Assembly: GCF_900103275.1 (NCBI RefSeq)
Contig: NZ_FNGP01000003.1
Span: forward strand, 434,001-498,000
Length of the DNA: 64,000 nucleotides
From: Tessaracoccus oleiagri
GTDB taxonomy: Bacteria > Actinomycetota > Actinomycetes > Propionibacteriales > Propionibacteriaceae
Direction of reading: 5' to 3'
Shown here piece after piece: positions 17,523-25,979 of the stretch. Both the position numbers and the translations under genes were made by a program. The notes beneath the pieces are model-generated. The model worked only from the letters and a program-made list of their open reading frames with translations, was not told where the DNA came from and searched no databases. Positions within the stretch are counted from its first letter, which is position 1, and each line of letters begins with the position of its first letter.

Positions 17523-18902
17523 CTAACTGACCCACGCGGGGGAGGTCCGCAACTCCCGCACACCCGGTTCTGGGCGCACTCGTCCCTCAGAGGGTGGTGG
17601 AGCCGTCATCTCGTTGAGGGTGAAGCGACGGTGTTGTCGGGGTCGTCGTCCTGGGTCAACGTTTCTCGGTGGGACGAAGAGGGGCCGCCCGGTGTCCGGA
17701 TGGAACTCGATGCGCCACTGCCATTCGGGTGGCCGATCGGGGTCGGGTTCGACGAGTCGGTGGTGGTAGGGACAGAGCAGGACGAGGTTGTCCAGTGATG
17801 TGCCGCCGCCGGACCACCACGGTGCGATGTGGTGGGCTTCGCATGCGGCGGGGCGCGCGGTGCAGTGGGGGAATGCGCAGCCTTGGTCGCGGTGCATCAG
17901 CGCTGCCCGGATGCCCTTGGACACGAGGCGGTACTCCCGGCCCACGTCGAGGGGTTGACTCTCGCTGCCCAGGACGATCGGGATGATTCCAGCGTCACAG
18001 GCCAAGCGTCGGGCCTCGCCGGCGGATAGCGTCTCGCCGTCGAAGCCGAACACGGCCGCACCCGGCCCGTTATTCGTGAGCAGGGCCAAGGGCATGGTGA
18101 TGTGGATATGGGGTCGATCGCCGCCGTGGTGTGGCACTTCGCCGGCGTTGGCCGCGATGCCGGCCAGGGTCATGAGCGCATCGGCGCGTCGCGCATCTGC
18201 GTCGGGTGGGACGTCATCGGCGCCTGCGTAGGAGGCGGCCGAGGGCATCAGTGCATCGAGCTGGGCCTGCAGCAGGGCGCCATCGGCCATCGGAAGTGAG
18301 CCCGAGATGCGCATGGCGCCGTGGAAGTCCGGGGTGAGCCGGAAGCCACGCCCGGCTTTGGCGCGGCGTTCTTCCCGCGCCAGCCGAGCCGCTTCGAGTT
18401 CCTCGGCGCCGGCCGGGTCGAGCAGTTCCCAGATCCGCATGGCCGCGACGCGCAGTTCGGCCGGGCCGAGGTCCTCGGAGTACTCCAGGAGCTGGCGCTG
18501 GCAGCGCTCCAAGTCGTGTCGGCCCAAGGAGGCAGGTAATCGCTTGAGTCCGTGGATGATGGCTTCGGCCTGCGCGACCGATATCGACCCGTCCTTCAGC
18601 GCGTCGGCGAGGATCCAGAACCGGTCGGAGAGGTCGGTGGCCAGCCGGATGGCGGCGGAGGCTTCGCTGGTGGTGGTGCGGGAGGAACTGCGCACCCGTT
18701 CGCTCACGGCAGCCGCGCCGGCGAGTTGAGCCTCGCCCAGGAGTTGCAAGCGCATTCCGGCGAGCTGGGCTTCGGTGACGTGGAGGCAGTCCAACAGAGC
18801 GTTGACCTGGGCCACGTCGTCGTCAGTGGTGATCGTGAGCGCGCGCACGTGGTCACAGGCGGCCTCCACGGCCCGCTCCAGTTCACGCGCGATATCGATC
18901 AT
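17523..18902 (-). CDS. DUF222 / HNH endonuclease-domain protein (13E12 repeat type)
   Basis: 459 residues. The N-terminal half (to about residue 300) is the helical DUF222 region with GISVAQAEAIIxxL-type sequence. The C-terminal HNH motif reads CAFPHCTARPAACEAHHIAPW, then DNLVLLCPYHHRLVE, with all metal and catalytic His/Asn residues present. Such proteins are abundant, often multicopy, in actinobacteria (13E12 repeat family) and are linked to mobile elements, but no function is proven. The gene stands alone between xthA and the VWA gene. Confidence 0.85.
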   Translation of the reverse strand: MIDIARELERAVEAACDHVRALTITTDDDVAQVNALLDCLHVTEAQLAGMRLQLLGEAQLAGAAAVSERVRSSSRTTTSEASAAIRLATDLSDRFWILADALKDGSISVAQAEAIIHGLKRLPASLGRHDLERCQRQLLEYSEDLGPAELRVAAMRIWELLDPAGAEELEAARLAREERRAKAGRGFRLTPDFHGAMRISGSLPMADGALLQAQLDALMPSAASYAGADDVPPDADARRADALMTLAGIAANAGEVPHHGGDRPHIHITMPLALLTNNGPGAAVFGFDGETLSAGEARRLACDAGIIPIVLGSESQPLDVGREYRLVSKGIRAALMHRDQGCAFPHCTARPAACEAHHIAPWWSGGGTSLDNLVLLCPYHHRLVEPDPDRPPEWQWRIEFHPDTGRPLFVPPRNVDPGRRPRQHRRFTLNEMTAPPPSEGRVRPEPGVRELRTSPAWVS

Positions 18903-19050
18903 ATGACCATTGAAGCAGCCACCACTGACAGGAATCTGGAAGAGCGGACTGCCGCGCAGAAAGCATGAACAATGGTTTGGGAACTCACGCTGAGCGGCCC
19001 GCCGGGGCCCACTTCGCCGGGCGCAACGAACGTCATCGTCTGCTCGTCCC

Positions 19051-20352
19051 TCACTCGGTCTTGTCCGCCTCGCCCTTGAAGGAGGACGGAGGGAAGTCCC
19101 GTCCGCGCTTCGCGGTCCCCAGGTGGTACGACTCCCTCGTCAACTTCGACATGACTGTGGTCTCAACGGCGTCGGCCATGGCGTCCATCCTGTCGACTTC
19201 CGAGAGCTCTGCCTCGATGTTGGCGCGGGCACCGTCCTTAGCGATGGTCAGGGCATCCGTCAGGAACTGCCGTGTCTGGCCGAGATTCTGCTTCGCGGTG
19301 GCCCGGTCGCCCATCTCGAACGCCTCCGACGCCTTGCGCTTGGTCTGCTGCGCCTCCTGGAACAACATCTCCGTCCGCACCGTCGGGTGCGGCACTCGCC
19401 CGGCAGCGGCGTCGCCGGGGACGACGTTGACGCTGATCGGGATCGTCGCGACGTGTTCCACCAGCGTGGGCAGCTCGACGTAGGCGAGTTCGAGCGACGC
19501 GATCTTCGCCAGGCCCAGGGCGGACATTGCCGGCACCTTGAATTTGAGGAGCAGCACGCGGTGCTCCTCGGAGTAGAGGTCGCCGAGTTCGATCATCACG
19601 GTCCCGTCGCCGATCTGGTGGCCGGGCAGGTCGTTATAGAGGCGCAGAAACTGCACCGACGGCTCAAACTTCACGGTCAGCGCGACGGCCTGGGCCACCT
19701 TGTTGAGGAGCCCGTCCGCCTCGGCGGCGATGGCCGCGGCGGCCGCGTCGGGATTCTCCGCGAACACGTGGTTGCCGGAACCGGACCGGGCGATGGCGGC
19801 GAGGAGCGTCTCGTCGTATCCTCGGCCGTACCCGAGCGTGGAGGTGAGGATCCCGTCGCCGTAGGCCTTGGCCGTGAGCGACTGGAAGTCCTCCACCTTC
19901 TGGAGGCCTGCGTTGACGTGGCCGTCCGAGATGATGAGCACCGTGCCGCCCGATGCGCCGGCCACCCGGCGGATCTCGCGGAGCCCTCGCATGTAGCCCG
20001 ACGACAGGTCCGTGCTGCCGCCGGAATGGACCGCCTCGATGAGGTTCACGACGGCGTCCTTGTCCGTCAAGGGACCCGCGGGCACCACGACGTCTGCCGA
20101 ATGGTCGAACGTGACCAGGCCGAAGTTGTCCGTCGGCTCGAGGCGACGGACCAACTCGACGAGCGCCTTCTTCGCTCCCTCGAGCGGCCGGCCGTTCATG
20201 GAGCCGGAACGGTCCAGCACGACCTGGAACGAGGCCTGCCTCCGCGCCGCGTCCACGGGGGCGGGCGGCGCGGTGAGCTCCAGGAGGACGGCGACCTCGT
20301 CCTCGGTTTCGTGGGCTACGACGTTGACGTCGAGCAGTGCATTGATCTTCAT
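19051..20352 (-). CDS. VWA-domain protein
   Basis: 433 residues with no signal peptide. The von Willebrand A domain occupies about residues 40-215 with the metal-ion site DRSGSM at 47-52, TDLSSGYMRGL, and VLIISDGHVNAG. A beta-rich middle part and a helical C-terminus (FEMGDRATAKQNLGQTRQFL) follow. Intracellular VWA proteins of this layout act as Mg-dependent protein-interaction modules, sometimes with MoxR ATPases or tellurite/phage-stress genes. No such partner is visible here. It is the last chromosomal gene before the island of insertion sequences. Confidence 0.8.
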   Translation of the reverse strand: MKINALLDVNVVAHETEDEVAVLLELTAPPAPVDAARRQASFQVVLDRSGSMNGRPLEGAKKALVELVRRLEPTDNFGLVTFDHSADVVVPAGPLTDKDAVVNLIEAVHSGGSTDLSSGYMRGLREIRRVAGASGGTVLIISDGHVNAGLQKVEDFQSLTAKAYGDGILTSTLGYGRGYDETLLAAIARSGSGNHVFAENPDAAAAAIAAEADGLLNKVAQAVALTVKFEPSVQFLRLYNDLPGHQIGDGTVMIELGDLYSEEHRVLLLKFKVPAMSALGLAKIASLELAYVELPTLVEHVATIPISVNVVPGDAAAGRVPHPTVRTEMLFQEAQQTKRKASEAFEMGDRATAKQNLGQTRQFLTDALTIAKDGARANIEAELSEVDRMDAMADAVETTVMSKLTRESYHLGTAKRGRDFPPSSFKGEADKTE

Positions 20353-20583
20353 ATTCCCACCCCTTCGGGCTCTCGCCAGATGAGCCCGGATGGTGCCGGC
20401 GCCCCCTCAGCCGTTGTGCTGATGTGTCTCATTGTTGCGGGAGCCACTGACAAGTCCGGGAACGGGCGTTACCCGGGTAACGGCAATGCCCGTTCCGGCT
20501 TCGATCCGCTTGCTGCGTGCCAGCGTGGCGTAGGACTCGCGTGTCACTCTGGGCTGGCTGGGATCCGGGGCGTGCGTCCGGTG
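20353..20583. other. Gene-free stretch in front of the ISL3 element
   Basis: No convincing gene. It contains a strong compound palindrome at 20456-20498 (listed separately). On the minus strand an open frame covers part of it (THAPDPSQPRVTRESYATL) and runs into the insertion sequence; it may be a degraded gene end, but I do not recognise it. Confidence 0.5.
20456..20498. repeat. Nested palindrome
   Basis: A perfect 14-base palindrome GTTACCCGGGTAAC (20468-20481) lies inside a larger inverted repeat, GGAACGGGC (20459-20467) with GCCCGTTCC (20488-20496). It could fold as a branched hairpin or be a site for a dimeric protein. Confidence 0.6.
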
Positions 20584-20591
20584 GGTTTCCA
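20584..20591. repeat. Target-site duplication, left copy (ISL3)
   Basis: GGTTTCCA here is repeated exactly at 22042-22049 on the other side of the element. Eight bases is the usual duplication of ISL3-family insertion. Confidence 0.9.
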
Positions 20592-20675
20592 GGCTCTTCA
20601 CAGAAGGCGGTGGGTAGTTCGTCAACGATGACGTTGGTGGCCTGCGGATGGTGAGCGTGGCGTAGGGACGTGAGA

Positions 20676-20731
20676 GGGCCCCTGGTTGCAAGGATGAAGG
20701 TGTCTAATCACCACCCGAGAACCAAGGGCCC
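20676..20731 (+). promoter_or_regulatory. Inverted repeat covering the transposase ribosome binding site
   Basis: GGGCCCCTGGTT (20676-20687) can pair at 11 of 12 positions with AACCAAGGGCCC (20720-20731), which ends two bases before the ATG at 20734 and includes the AAGG region. In a transcript entering from outside, the hairpin would hide the ribosome binding site. Confidence 0.5.
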
Positions 20732-20733
20732 TG

Positions 20734-22035
20734 ATGCGAAACGCTACCTCACCATGCCTGGATTCGTTCTGCCGACTCGACCGACTCGGCCTCACGGTCA
20801 CCGCGCAGATCATCGAGCCGGGTCACTCGGTCCTCGTCTGCTCACCCACCACGCCGGCGATCCCGTGCCCGGACTGTGCTGGCGTCGGGACCAGGCATGA
20901 CACCGTGATCCGGAAGCTGGCGCATGTGCCGTTCGGGTGGAAGCCGACGATCCTGCGCATCAACGTGCCGCGCTATCGCTGCCCGGATTGCGCCCGGGTG
21001 TGGCGCCATGACGTGCGCGCGGCGGCCCCGAGCCGGGGGAAGCTGTCTCGGGACGCGGTGACGCTGGCGGTCAAGCACATCGTGATCGATCGGCTCTCGA
21101 TCGCGAAGATCGCCGCCATCCTCGGGGTGGCGTGGAACACCTGCAGCGACGCGATCCTCGCCTCCGCCGAAGAGCTGCTCTTCCACGACCCGGCCCGGCT
21201 CGACGGGGTCACCACGATCGGCGTTGATGAGCACGTCTGGCGCCACACCCGGGTCGGTGACAAGTTCGTCACCGTGATCATCGACCTGACCCCGACAAGG
21301 ACCAACACCGGACCCTCGCGACTGCTCGCGATGGTCGAGGGCCGCTCCAAACAAGCACTCAAGACCTGGCTGCAGCAGCAGAGCGACGCGTTCCGGGACG
21401 GGGTCGAGATCGTCGCGATGGACGGGTTCACCGGCTACAAGACCGCCGCCGTGGAGACGATCGACGACGTCACGGCTGTGATGGATCCGTTCCATGTGGT
21501 CGCGTTGGCCGGGGAGAAGCTCGACCAGTGCCGGCAACGCCTCCAGCAAGCCACCCTCGCGCATCGCGGCCGCTCCGGAGACCCGCTCTACGGCATCCGC
21601 CGCGTCGCCCGCACCCGCGCCAGGCTCCTCACCGTCAGGCAGTGGTTCCGGCTCTTGAGCGTGTTCCACGACGACTGCCACGCCCCGTTCGAGCTCACTT
21701 GGGAGGCCTACCAGCGCGTCATCGACGCCTACCAAGCCCCCGACCCCGCCGAGGGAAAGCAGATCATGGAAGCACTGATCGACGCGATCAAGACCGGGGT
21801 CCCGGCCGGGCTGGAGGAGCTGCGCACCCTCGGCCTGACCCTGCAGCGGCGCCGAGCCGACGTGCTCGCGTTCTTCGACCACCCAGGCACGAGCAACGGA
21901 CCTACAGAGGCCATCAACGGCCTCATCGAGCACCTCCGCGGCACCGCCAGAGGCTTCCGGAACCTGCACCACTACATCGCCAGATCCCTACTCGACGCCG
22001 GCGGCTTCCGACCCCTCATCCACTCTTATCTGTGA
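20734..22035 (+). CDS. ISL3-family transposase
   Basis: 433 residues. The N-terminal zinc-binding pairs CPDC (twice, roughly residues 45 and 83) precede a helix-turn-helix region (IAKIAAILGVAWNTCSDAIL). The DDE catalytic residues lie in IGVDEHVWR, VAMDGFTGYK and PTEAINGLIEHLRG, the last being the typical ISL3 C-terminal motif. Length and motif order fit a full-size, active enzyme. The stop lies inside the right end of the element, six bases before its boundary. Confidence 0.93.
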   Translation: MRNATSPCLDSFCRLDRLGLTVTAQIIEPGHSVLVCSPTTPAIPCPDCAGVGTRHDTVIRKLAHVPFGWKPTILRINVPRYRCPDCARVWRHDVRAAAPSRGKLSRDAVTLAVKHIVIDRLSIAKIAAILGVAWNTCSDAILASAEELLFHDPARLDGVTTIGVDEHVWRHTRVGDKFVTVIIDLTPTRTNTGPSRLLAMVEGRSKQALKTWLQQQSDAFRDGVEIVAMDGFTGYKTAAVETIDDVTAVMDPFHVVALAGEKLDQCRQRLQQATLAHRGRSGDPLYGIRRVARTRARLLTVRQWFRLLSVFHDDCHAPFELTWEAYQRVIDAYQAPDPAEGKQIMEALIDAIKTGVPAGLEELRTLGLTLQRRRADVLAFFDHPGTSNGPTEAINGLIEHLRGTARGFRNLHHYIARSLLDAGGFRPLIHSYL

Positions 22036-22041
22036 AGAGCC

Positions 22042-22049
22042 GGTTTCCA
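22042..22049. repeat. Target-site duplication, right copy (ISL3)
   Basis: GGTTTCCA, identical to 20584-20591. Confidence 0.9.
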
Positions 22050-22136
22050 GAGGTTGCCTCGTCCGACTAGTTCCGGAAGTGCCACACTCGTCAGTAGGCG
22101 AACAAACGCTGTTCTGCCTTGAGCGTCAGGAAGAAG

Positions 22137-22808
22137 ATGAAACAGAACACATCAGACAAGTTGGAGCCTTCGCGGCTGCAACAAGCAGTCGAAGCAGTAG
22201 CGATAAGTCCAGAGGACGCAGCCAAACTGGTCGACGGCTACAGGCGCACGTTCAGAATGAAGTTCAACCGAGAGCCCGAATCGCTGGAGGACAAGCGTCG
22301 CCTCGCCAAGAGGATCATCGGTCGTTATGCGACGGTGGCCGCGGGGGTTGGAGCTGCTACAGCGGTCCCGGGCGTCATTCCGGGCATCGGCACGGTGGTC
22401 TCTCTACTCGGCGGCGGTGCAGCAGACGCCGCTATCACGATCAAAATGCAGGTCGATATGTGCCTGTGTCTCGTCGAACTCTTTGAGGCTGAGTTGTCCG
22501 GTGAAGACAAGAAGCACTTGGCATTCGTCTTGGCACTGGGCGGGTCATTGGAGCAACTGGCGTCGCAGGGTGGCAAGCAGGCGGTCCAGCGGATCGCACA
22601 GAAGCTCGTCTATCAGTATCTCAAGGGGCCCCTTCTAGTGACGATCAAGCAACTGTTCAAGAAGCTGTCCATCACTTTCACACAGAAGGCCGCGGCGAAG
22701 GTGTTGCCTGCTGGTATAGGTGTGGCATTCAGCGGCTCAACAAATTACGTGCTGACGATAGTGGTCGGGAACGTCGCAGTTGCTGTCCTCGCGAAGGACG
22801 TGAAGTAG
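22137..22808 (+). CDS. EcsC/DUF697-like membrane-associated protein
   Basis: 223 residues from ATG 22137, preceded by AGGAAG; TTG 22119 would add six residues. A charged N-terminus (to ~55) is followed by a Gly/Ala/Val-rich amphipathic or membrane stretch (GRYATVAAGVGAATAVPGVI and TVVSLLGGGAADAAITIK), a helical middle part and a second hydrophobic segment near the end (YVLTIVVGNVAVAVLA). The pattern resembles EcsC or DUF697 proteins, whose function is unclear. Codon choice is less GC-biased than in surrounding housekeeping genes, as expected for acquired DNA. It lies 107 bases before the DUF6361 gene on the same strand, so it may be an accessory member of that operon. Confidence 0.6.
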   Translation: MKQNTSDKLEPSRLQQAVEAVAISPEDAAKLVDGYRRTFRMKFNREPESLEDKRRLAKRIIGRYATVAAGVGAATAVPGVIPGIGTVVSLLGGGAADAAITIKMQVDMCLCLVELFEAELSGEDKKHLAFVLALGGSLEQLASQGGKQAVQRIAQKLVYQYLKGPLLVTIKQLFKKLSITFTQKAAAKVLPAGIGVAFSGSTNYVLTIVVGNVAVAVLAKDVK

Positions 22809-22915
22809 CGCATCTCGAACGCCTCTCGGGAAGCGTCTGGCTAAGATGCCTTGGACAGAGGAAGGTCCGCTACACGGCTGGCACTTGCCTGACAGCTCAA
22901 CTTGGAGGGGCGCGG

Positions 22916-24118
22916 TTGTCATCCATCGCCTGGCTCGACACCTCAGCGGATGAGCAGCGACGTATCCGCGAGGTGATCGCATTGTTCACGCAGAAGGAGA
23001 CGCTCGACGAACTGGGCATCGGCCAGATCCGGGACGCGTTCAGTGATGCACTTTTCCCGGGGATCACCACGATCCAGACACGCGCACGCTACTTCCTGCT
23101 GGTGCCTTGGGCCTATGTGAAAGAGAGCAGAGCGGGCCGGAGCGCCGCAGAGGTCCGGGGCCGCGTCGAGCAGTCCGAGCGGGATCTCGTGAGGACGCTC
23201 AACCGCCTCCCTCAGCAACAGGGTGTCATCGGCGCCAGAGCCGGCGCTGGGGTTAAGAACCTACCCTCCTCGATCTACTGGAACGGATTGCTCACGTTCG
23301 CCATCCTGCGACGCGACACCGCACTCGACCAGTTGACCGGGGCCAGTCGGGTCGAGAGTGACGGCGCCGACGAGCCCGCGAGCCGAAGCGTTGGCGACTG
23401 GCATCCCACCCTGCCAGCCGTTCCCGACGGTTTCCCTTGGACGCTGCACGACGGTCTCAACATGACCGCTGCTGAGGCATCTTGGCTCCGTGAGCGAATC
23501 TTGGAGAGCGTCCCGGACACCTTGCTTGCACACATCGTTGCAGCGGATGCGCCACCCGCAGGCGACAGCCCCTATCCGTGGCGTGACCCCATCTGCCAGG
23601 ACGCGCCAGACCCCGTCGCACGGATTCTGCTCCATGCCGCGCTGTTCTCCTTGACGATCCAAGGCGCGACCCGGCTGTACGAGGTCCTGCTGTCCGAAGC
23701 ATACGAAGAGGCGGGATTCACCACGGTTCAGAGCGGCGTGGAGGAGTACCACGAGCAGTTCCGTGCATGGCTGGATGACGTGGACGACGCCCGTCATCAG
23801 TTGGAGGCGTGGGATCGACATGATTTCTGGAACGAGGTGCGCTTACGCAGCCCCAGGGTGTCACCACGTACGAGACTCTTCGTCGACGCTTGGACCGACG
23901 GCTTGTTCGACGGCACCGTCCACGCTGCGCTCGAAAGCAGTGCCTCCCGCAAGCTCATCTCGAATCGCGAGGCAACCATGAAGGGCAGGCAAGCACGGCT
24001 GACGAACCGGAAACTGCTCGGTCAATGGGGCGGCGGGGGCGGCGGCGGACTCAGCTACCGTTGGGCCACCGCCAAGAGGATCCTGTCTGACATCCACGAA
24101 GGTTTGGCTCGTGTTTGA
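22916..24118 (+). CDS. DUF6361-family protein, first gene of a putative defence operon
   Basis: 400 residues from TTG 22916, chosen because GGAGGGG lies at 22904-22910. The N-terminus (IAWLDTSADEQRRIREVIAL, then GQIRDAFSDALFPGITTIQTRARYFLLVPW) matches what I know of DUF6361. The rest is helical, with a Gly-rich loop (GQWGGGGGGGLSYRW) just before the C-terminus. No catalytic motif is apparent. The last eight bases overlap the start of the PLD-like gene, showing a tight operon. DUF6361 proteins tend to be found beside PLD-like nucleases and large helicases. The role, perhaps recognition or assembly, is unknown. Confidence 0.75.
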   Translation: MSSIAWLDTSADEQRRIREVIALFTQKETLDELGIGQIRDAFSDALFPGITTIQTRARYFLLVPWAYVKESRAGRSAAEVRGRVEQSERDLVRTLNRLPQQQGVIGARAGAGVKNLPSSIYWNGLLTFAILRRDTALDQLTGASRVESDGADEPASRSVGDWHPTLPAVPDGFPWTLHDGLNMTAAEASWLRERILESVPDTLLAHIVAADAPPAGDSPYPWRDPICQDAPDPVARILLHAALFSLTIQGATRLYEVLLSEAYEEAGFTTVQSGVEEYHEQFRAWLDDVDDARHQLEAWDRHDFWNEVRLRSPRVSPRTRLFVDAWTDGLFDGTVHAALESSASRKLISNREATMKGRQARLTNRKLLGQWGGGGGGGLSYRWATAKRILSDIHEGLARV

Positions 24119-25979
24119 GCCGGACAGTCGAGTCGTCTTGATGGATCAACTCCGACCGCCTGCTGGCTATCGGCTGGAGTCTGCGGTTGCCACCACCTTC
24201 ACTCTTCACTTGGCGACGGCCTTGGTCGCTCCTCTGTCCTTTGCCTCTTATGACCTGCGCACCCATGAGGACTCCATTGCGGTGCTGGAAGCCGTGCGGG
24301 CTTGCGCCGATCGCGTCGACATCTTCTGTCAGGCGGGCCAGATTGCCGTGCCGCAGCACGCCTCGGACCTGATGGCGTTCCTCGAACCGATGCTGCATCC
24401 GCTCCGTCGACCCCGACCGGGTCGCCTGTTCCATCCCAAGACCTGGGTGCTGCGCTATACGGCGGCGAATGCACCCGATGCGTACCGACTCATCTGTTCC
24501 ACCCGGAACCTGGTGGACAGCCGGGCGTGGGATGCAGCGGTCATCCTCGACGGCTCCCAGATGAAGCGATGCCTTGACGGGAACCGCCCGCTGGCTCGAT
24601 TCCTGCGCCAGCTGCCGAAATGGGCAGTGACCGATCTGGCTCCCGAACGACTGGAGCGAGTAAATGACCTCGCCGACCGCGTGGAGCGCGTCGAATGGTC
24701 GCTGCCGGAGCTCGTCAGCTCCGCCCATTTCCATGCGATGGGTGTACCTCGACTTCTCCCGGACATGGACTTCTCCGGATACCGCCACCTGGTCGTCTCC
24801 CCGTTCCTCAACCGCGAGGGCGTCCGCCACGTCAGCGGGAACAACGCCCAGGACGTGGCGCTAGTGTCCCGTCCGGAAGCGATCGACGCGCTCGGGCCCG
24901 AGTTCCTCACCGGTCTGCGGCGCCCCAACGATGACGCGGTGTTCGTCCTCGACCCGCTGGCGAACCTGGACACCGGAAGCGTTGAGGCAGAAACGCCCGC
25001 GACTGGCGGCGACGGAGGAGGGACGCACCGCCATGACCAGCCGGCGAACGGCGACGAGCTGGTCGGCCTTCATGCCAAGATCACCATCGCCGAACGCAAC
25101 CGCGGCGAGACCCACGTGTTCGTCGGTTCGGCCAACGCTACCGACGCGGCATACGGAGGCAACGTAGAGTTCGTCGTCGAACTCGTCGGCCGGGCAAAGG
25201 ACCTCGGAGTCAAAACCATGATGGCGATCCAGGAGGATCCCACCACGGCCAACTTTCGCAGCCTCCTGCAGGCGTATACCCCGGAACCGGACCGAGCGAT
25301 GCCGGAACTGGACGAGGAACTGCACGCCCTCGAGAACCTCCTGCGAAGCCTCGCAGCTGTACCTTTTCGCATGGAGGTCCAACCGGTCGAGCGGGATTAC
25401 CGCCTGCATCTGACCAGCGAAGCCGAGTTAGATTTCCCTGAAGGTCACGTCGTACAACTAGCCCTGCTCACCGAGCGCGGCATGAGCCACACCCAGACCG
25501 AGCCCGGCCGTTGCGATGCCAGCTTTGTGACCGTCTTGGCGGACATCACCCCGTTCGTGGTGATGCGCGTGACGAACACGACCAATCTTGTGCTCAGCAC
25601 CGTCGTGCACGCACCGCTGCAGAACGATCCCCCGAACCGACTCGATGAGGTCTTGGCGCGACAAGTGGACACGCCCGAGAAGTTCCTCCGATTCCTCTCG
25701 CTCCTGCTGGGACTCACTGACCCTTCGGCGATCCGGGCCGACGAGACCAACATCGGCGGCGCAGGAGCACCCTGGGGTATGCCTGCTGGGGGCCGGACGG
25801 GTTTGTTCGAACTCGTCGTCCGGGCCCTGGCCGATCGACCGGACGTGCTGCGTGACTTGGACCGGCTCGTGATCCGTCTCCGCGAGACGGATCGGGGCCG
25901 CGAGGTCCTGCCGGACGGGTTCGACGCGCTCTGGGACACGGTCACGGAGGCACTGGAGAACATGGAGGCGACAGGGTGA
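24111..25979 (+). CDS. Phospholipase D-like protein with two HKD-type motifs
   Basis: 622 residues from GTG 24111 (GAAGG upstream; overlaps the previous stop by eight bases). Two half-sites of a PLD fold are visible: His108-Pro-Lys110 with Ser130-Thr-Arg-Asn133, and His321-Ala-Lys323 with Ser340-Ala-Asn342 and Glu353. That is the HxK...S/GxN pattern of PLD-superfamily nucleases, which form one active site from two motifs. A C-terminal ~260-residue region has no recognised domain. In a helicase operon it is most likely the nuclease effector. Its stop overlaps the helicase start by four bases. Confidence 0.8.
   Translation: MFEPDSRVVLMDQLRPPAGYRLESAVATTFTLHLATALVAPLSFASYDLRTHEDSIAVLEAVRACADRVDIFCQAGQIAVPQHASDLMAFLEPMLHPLRRPRPGRLFHPKTWVLRYTAANAPDAYRLICSTRNLVDSRAWDAAVILDGSQMKRCLDGNRPLARFLRQLPKWAVTDLAPERLERVNDLADRVERVEWSLPELVSSAHFHAMGVPRLLPDMDFSGYRHLVVSPFLNREGVRHVSGNNAQDVALVSRPEAIDALGPEFLTGLRRPNDDAVFVLDPLANLDTGSVEAETPATGGDGGGTHRHDQPANGDELVGLHAKITIAERNRGETHVFVGSANATDAAYGGNVEFVVELVGRAKDLGVKTMMAIQEDPTTANFRSLLQAYTPEPDRAMPELDEELHALENLLRSLAAVPFRMEVQPVERDYRLHLTSEAELDFPEGHVVQLALLTERGMSHTQTEPGRCDASFVTVLADITPFVVMRVTNTTNLVLSTVVHAPLQNDPPNRLDEVLARQVDTPEKFLRFLSLLLGLTDPSAIRADETNIGGAGAPWGMPAGGRTGLFELVVRALADRPDVLRDLDRLVIRLRETDRGREVLPDGFDALWDTVTEALENMEATG

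Larger units (their letters stand above)
20592..22041 (+). mobile_element. Complete ISL3-family insertion sequence (1450 bp)
   Basis: The ends are inverted copies: GGCTCTTCACAG at 20592-20603 and CTGTGAAGAGCC at 22030-22041, with one more matching base inside and partial similarity beyond. The element is flanked by a perfect 8-base duplication (GGTTTCCA) and holds one intact transposase gene. Everything needed for movement appears present, so the insertion is recent. Confidence 0.93.
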
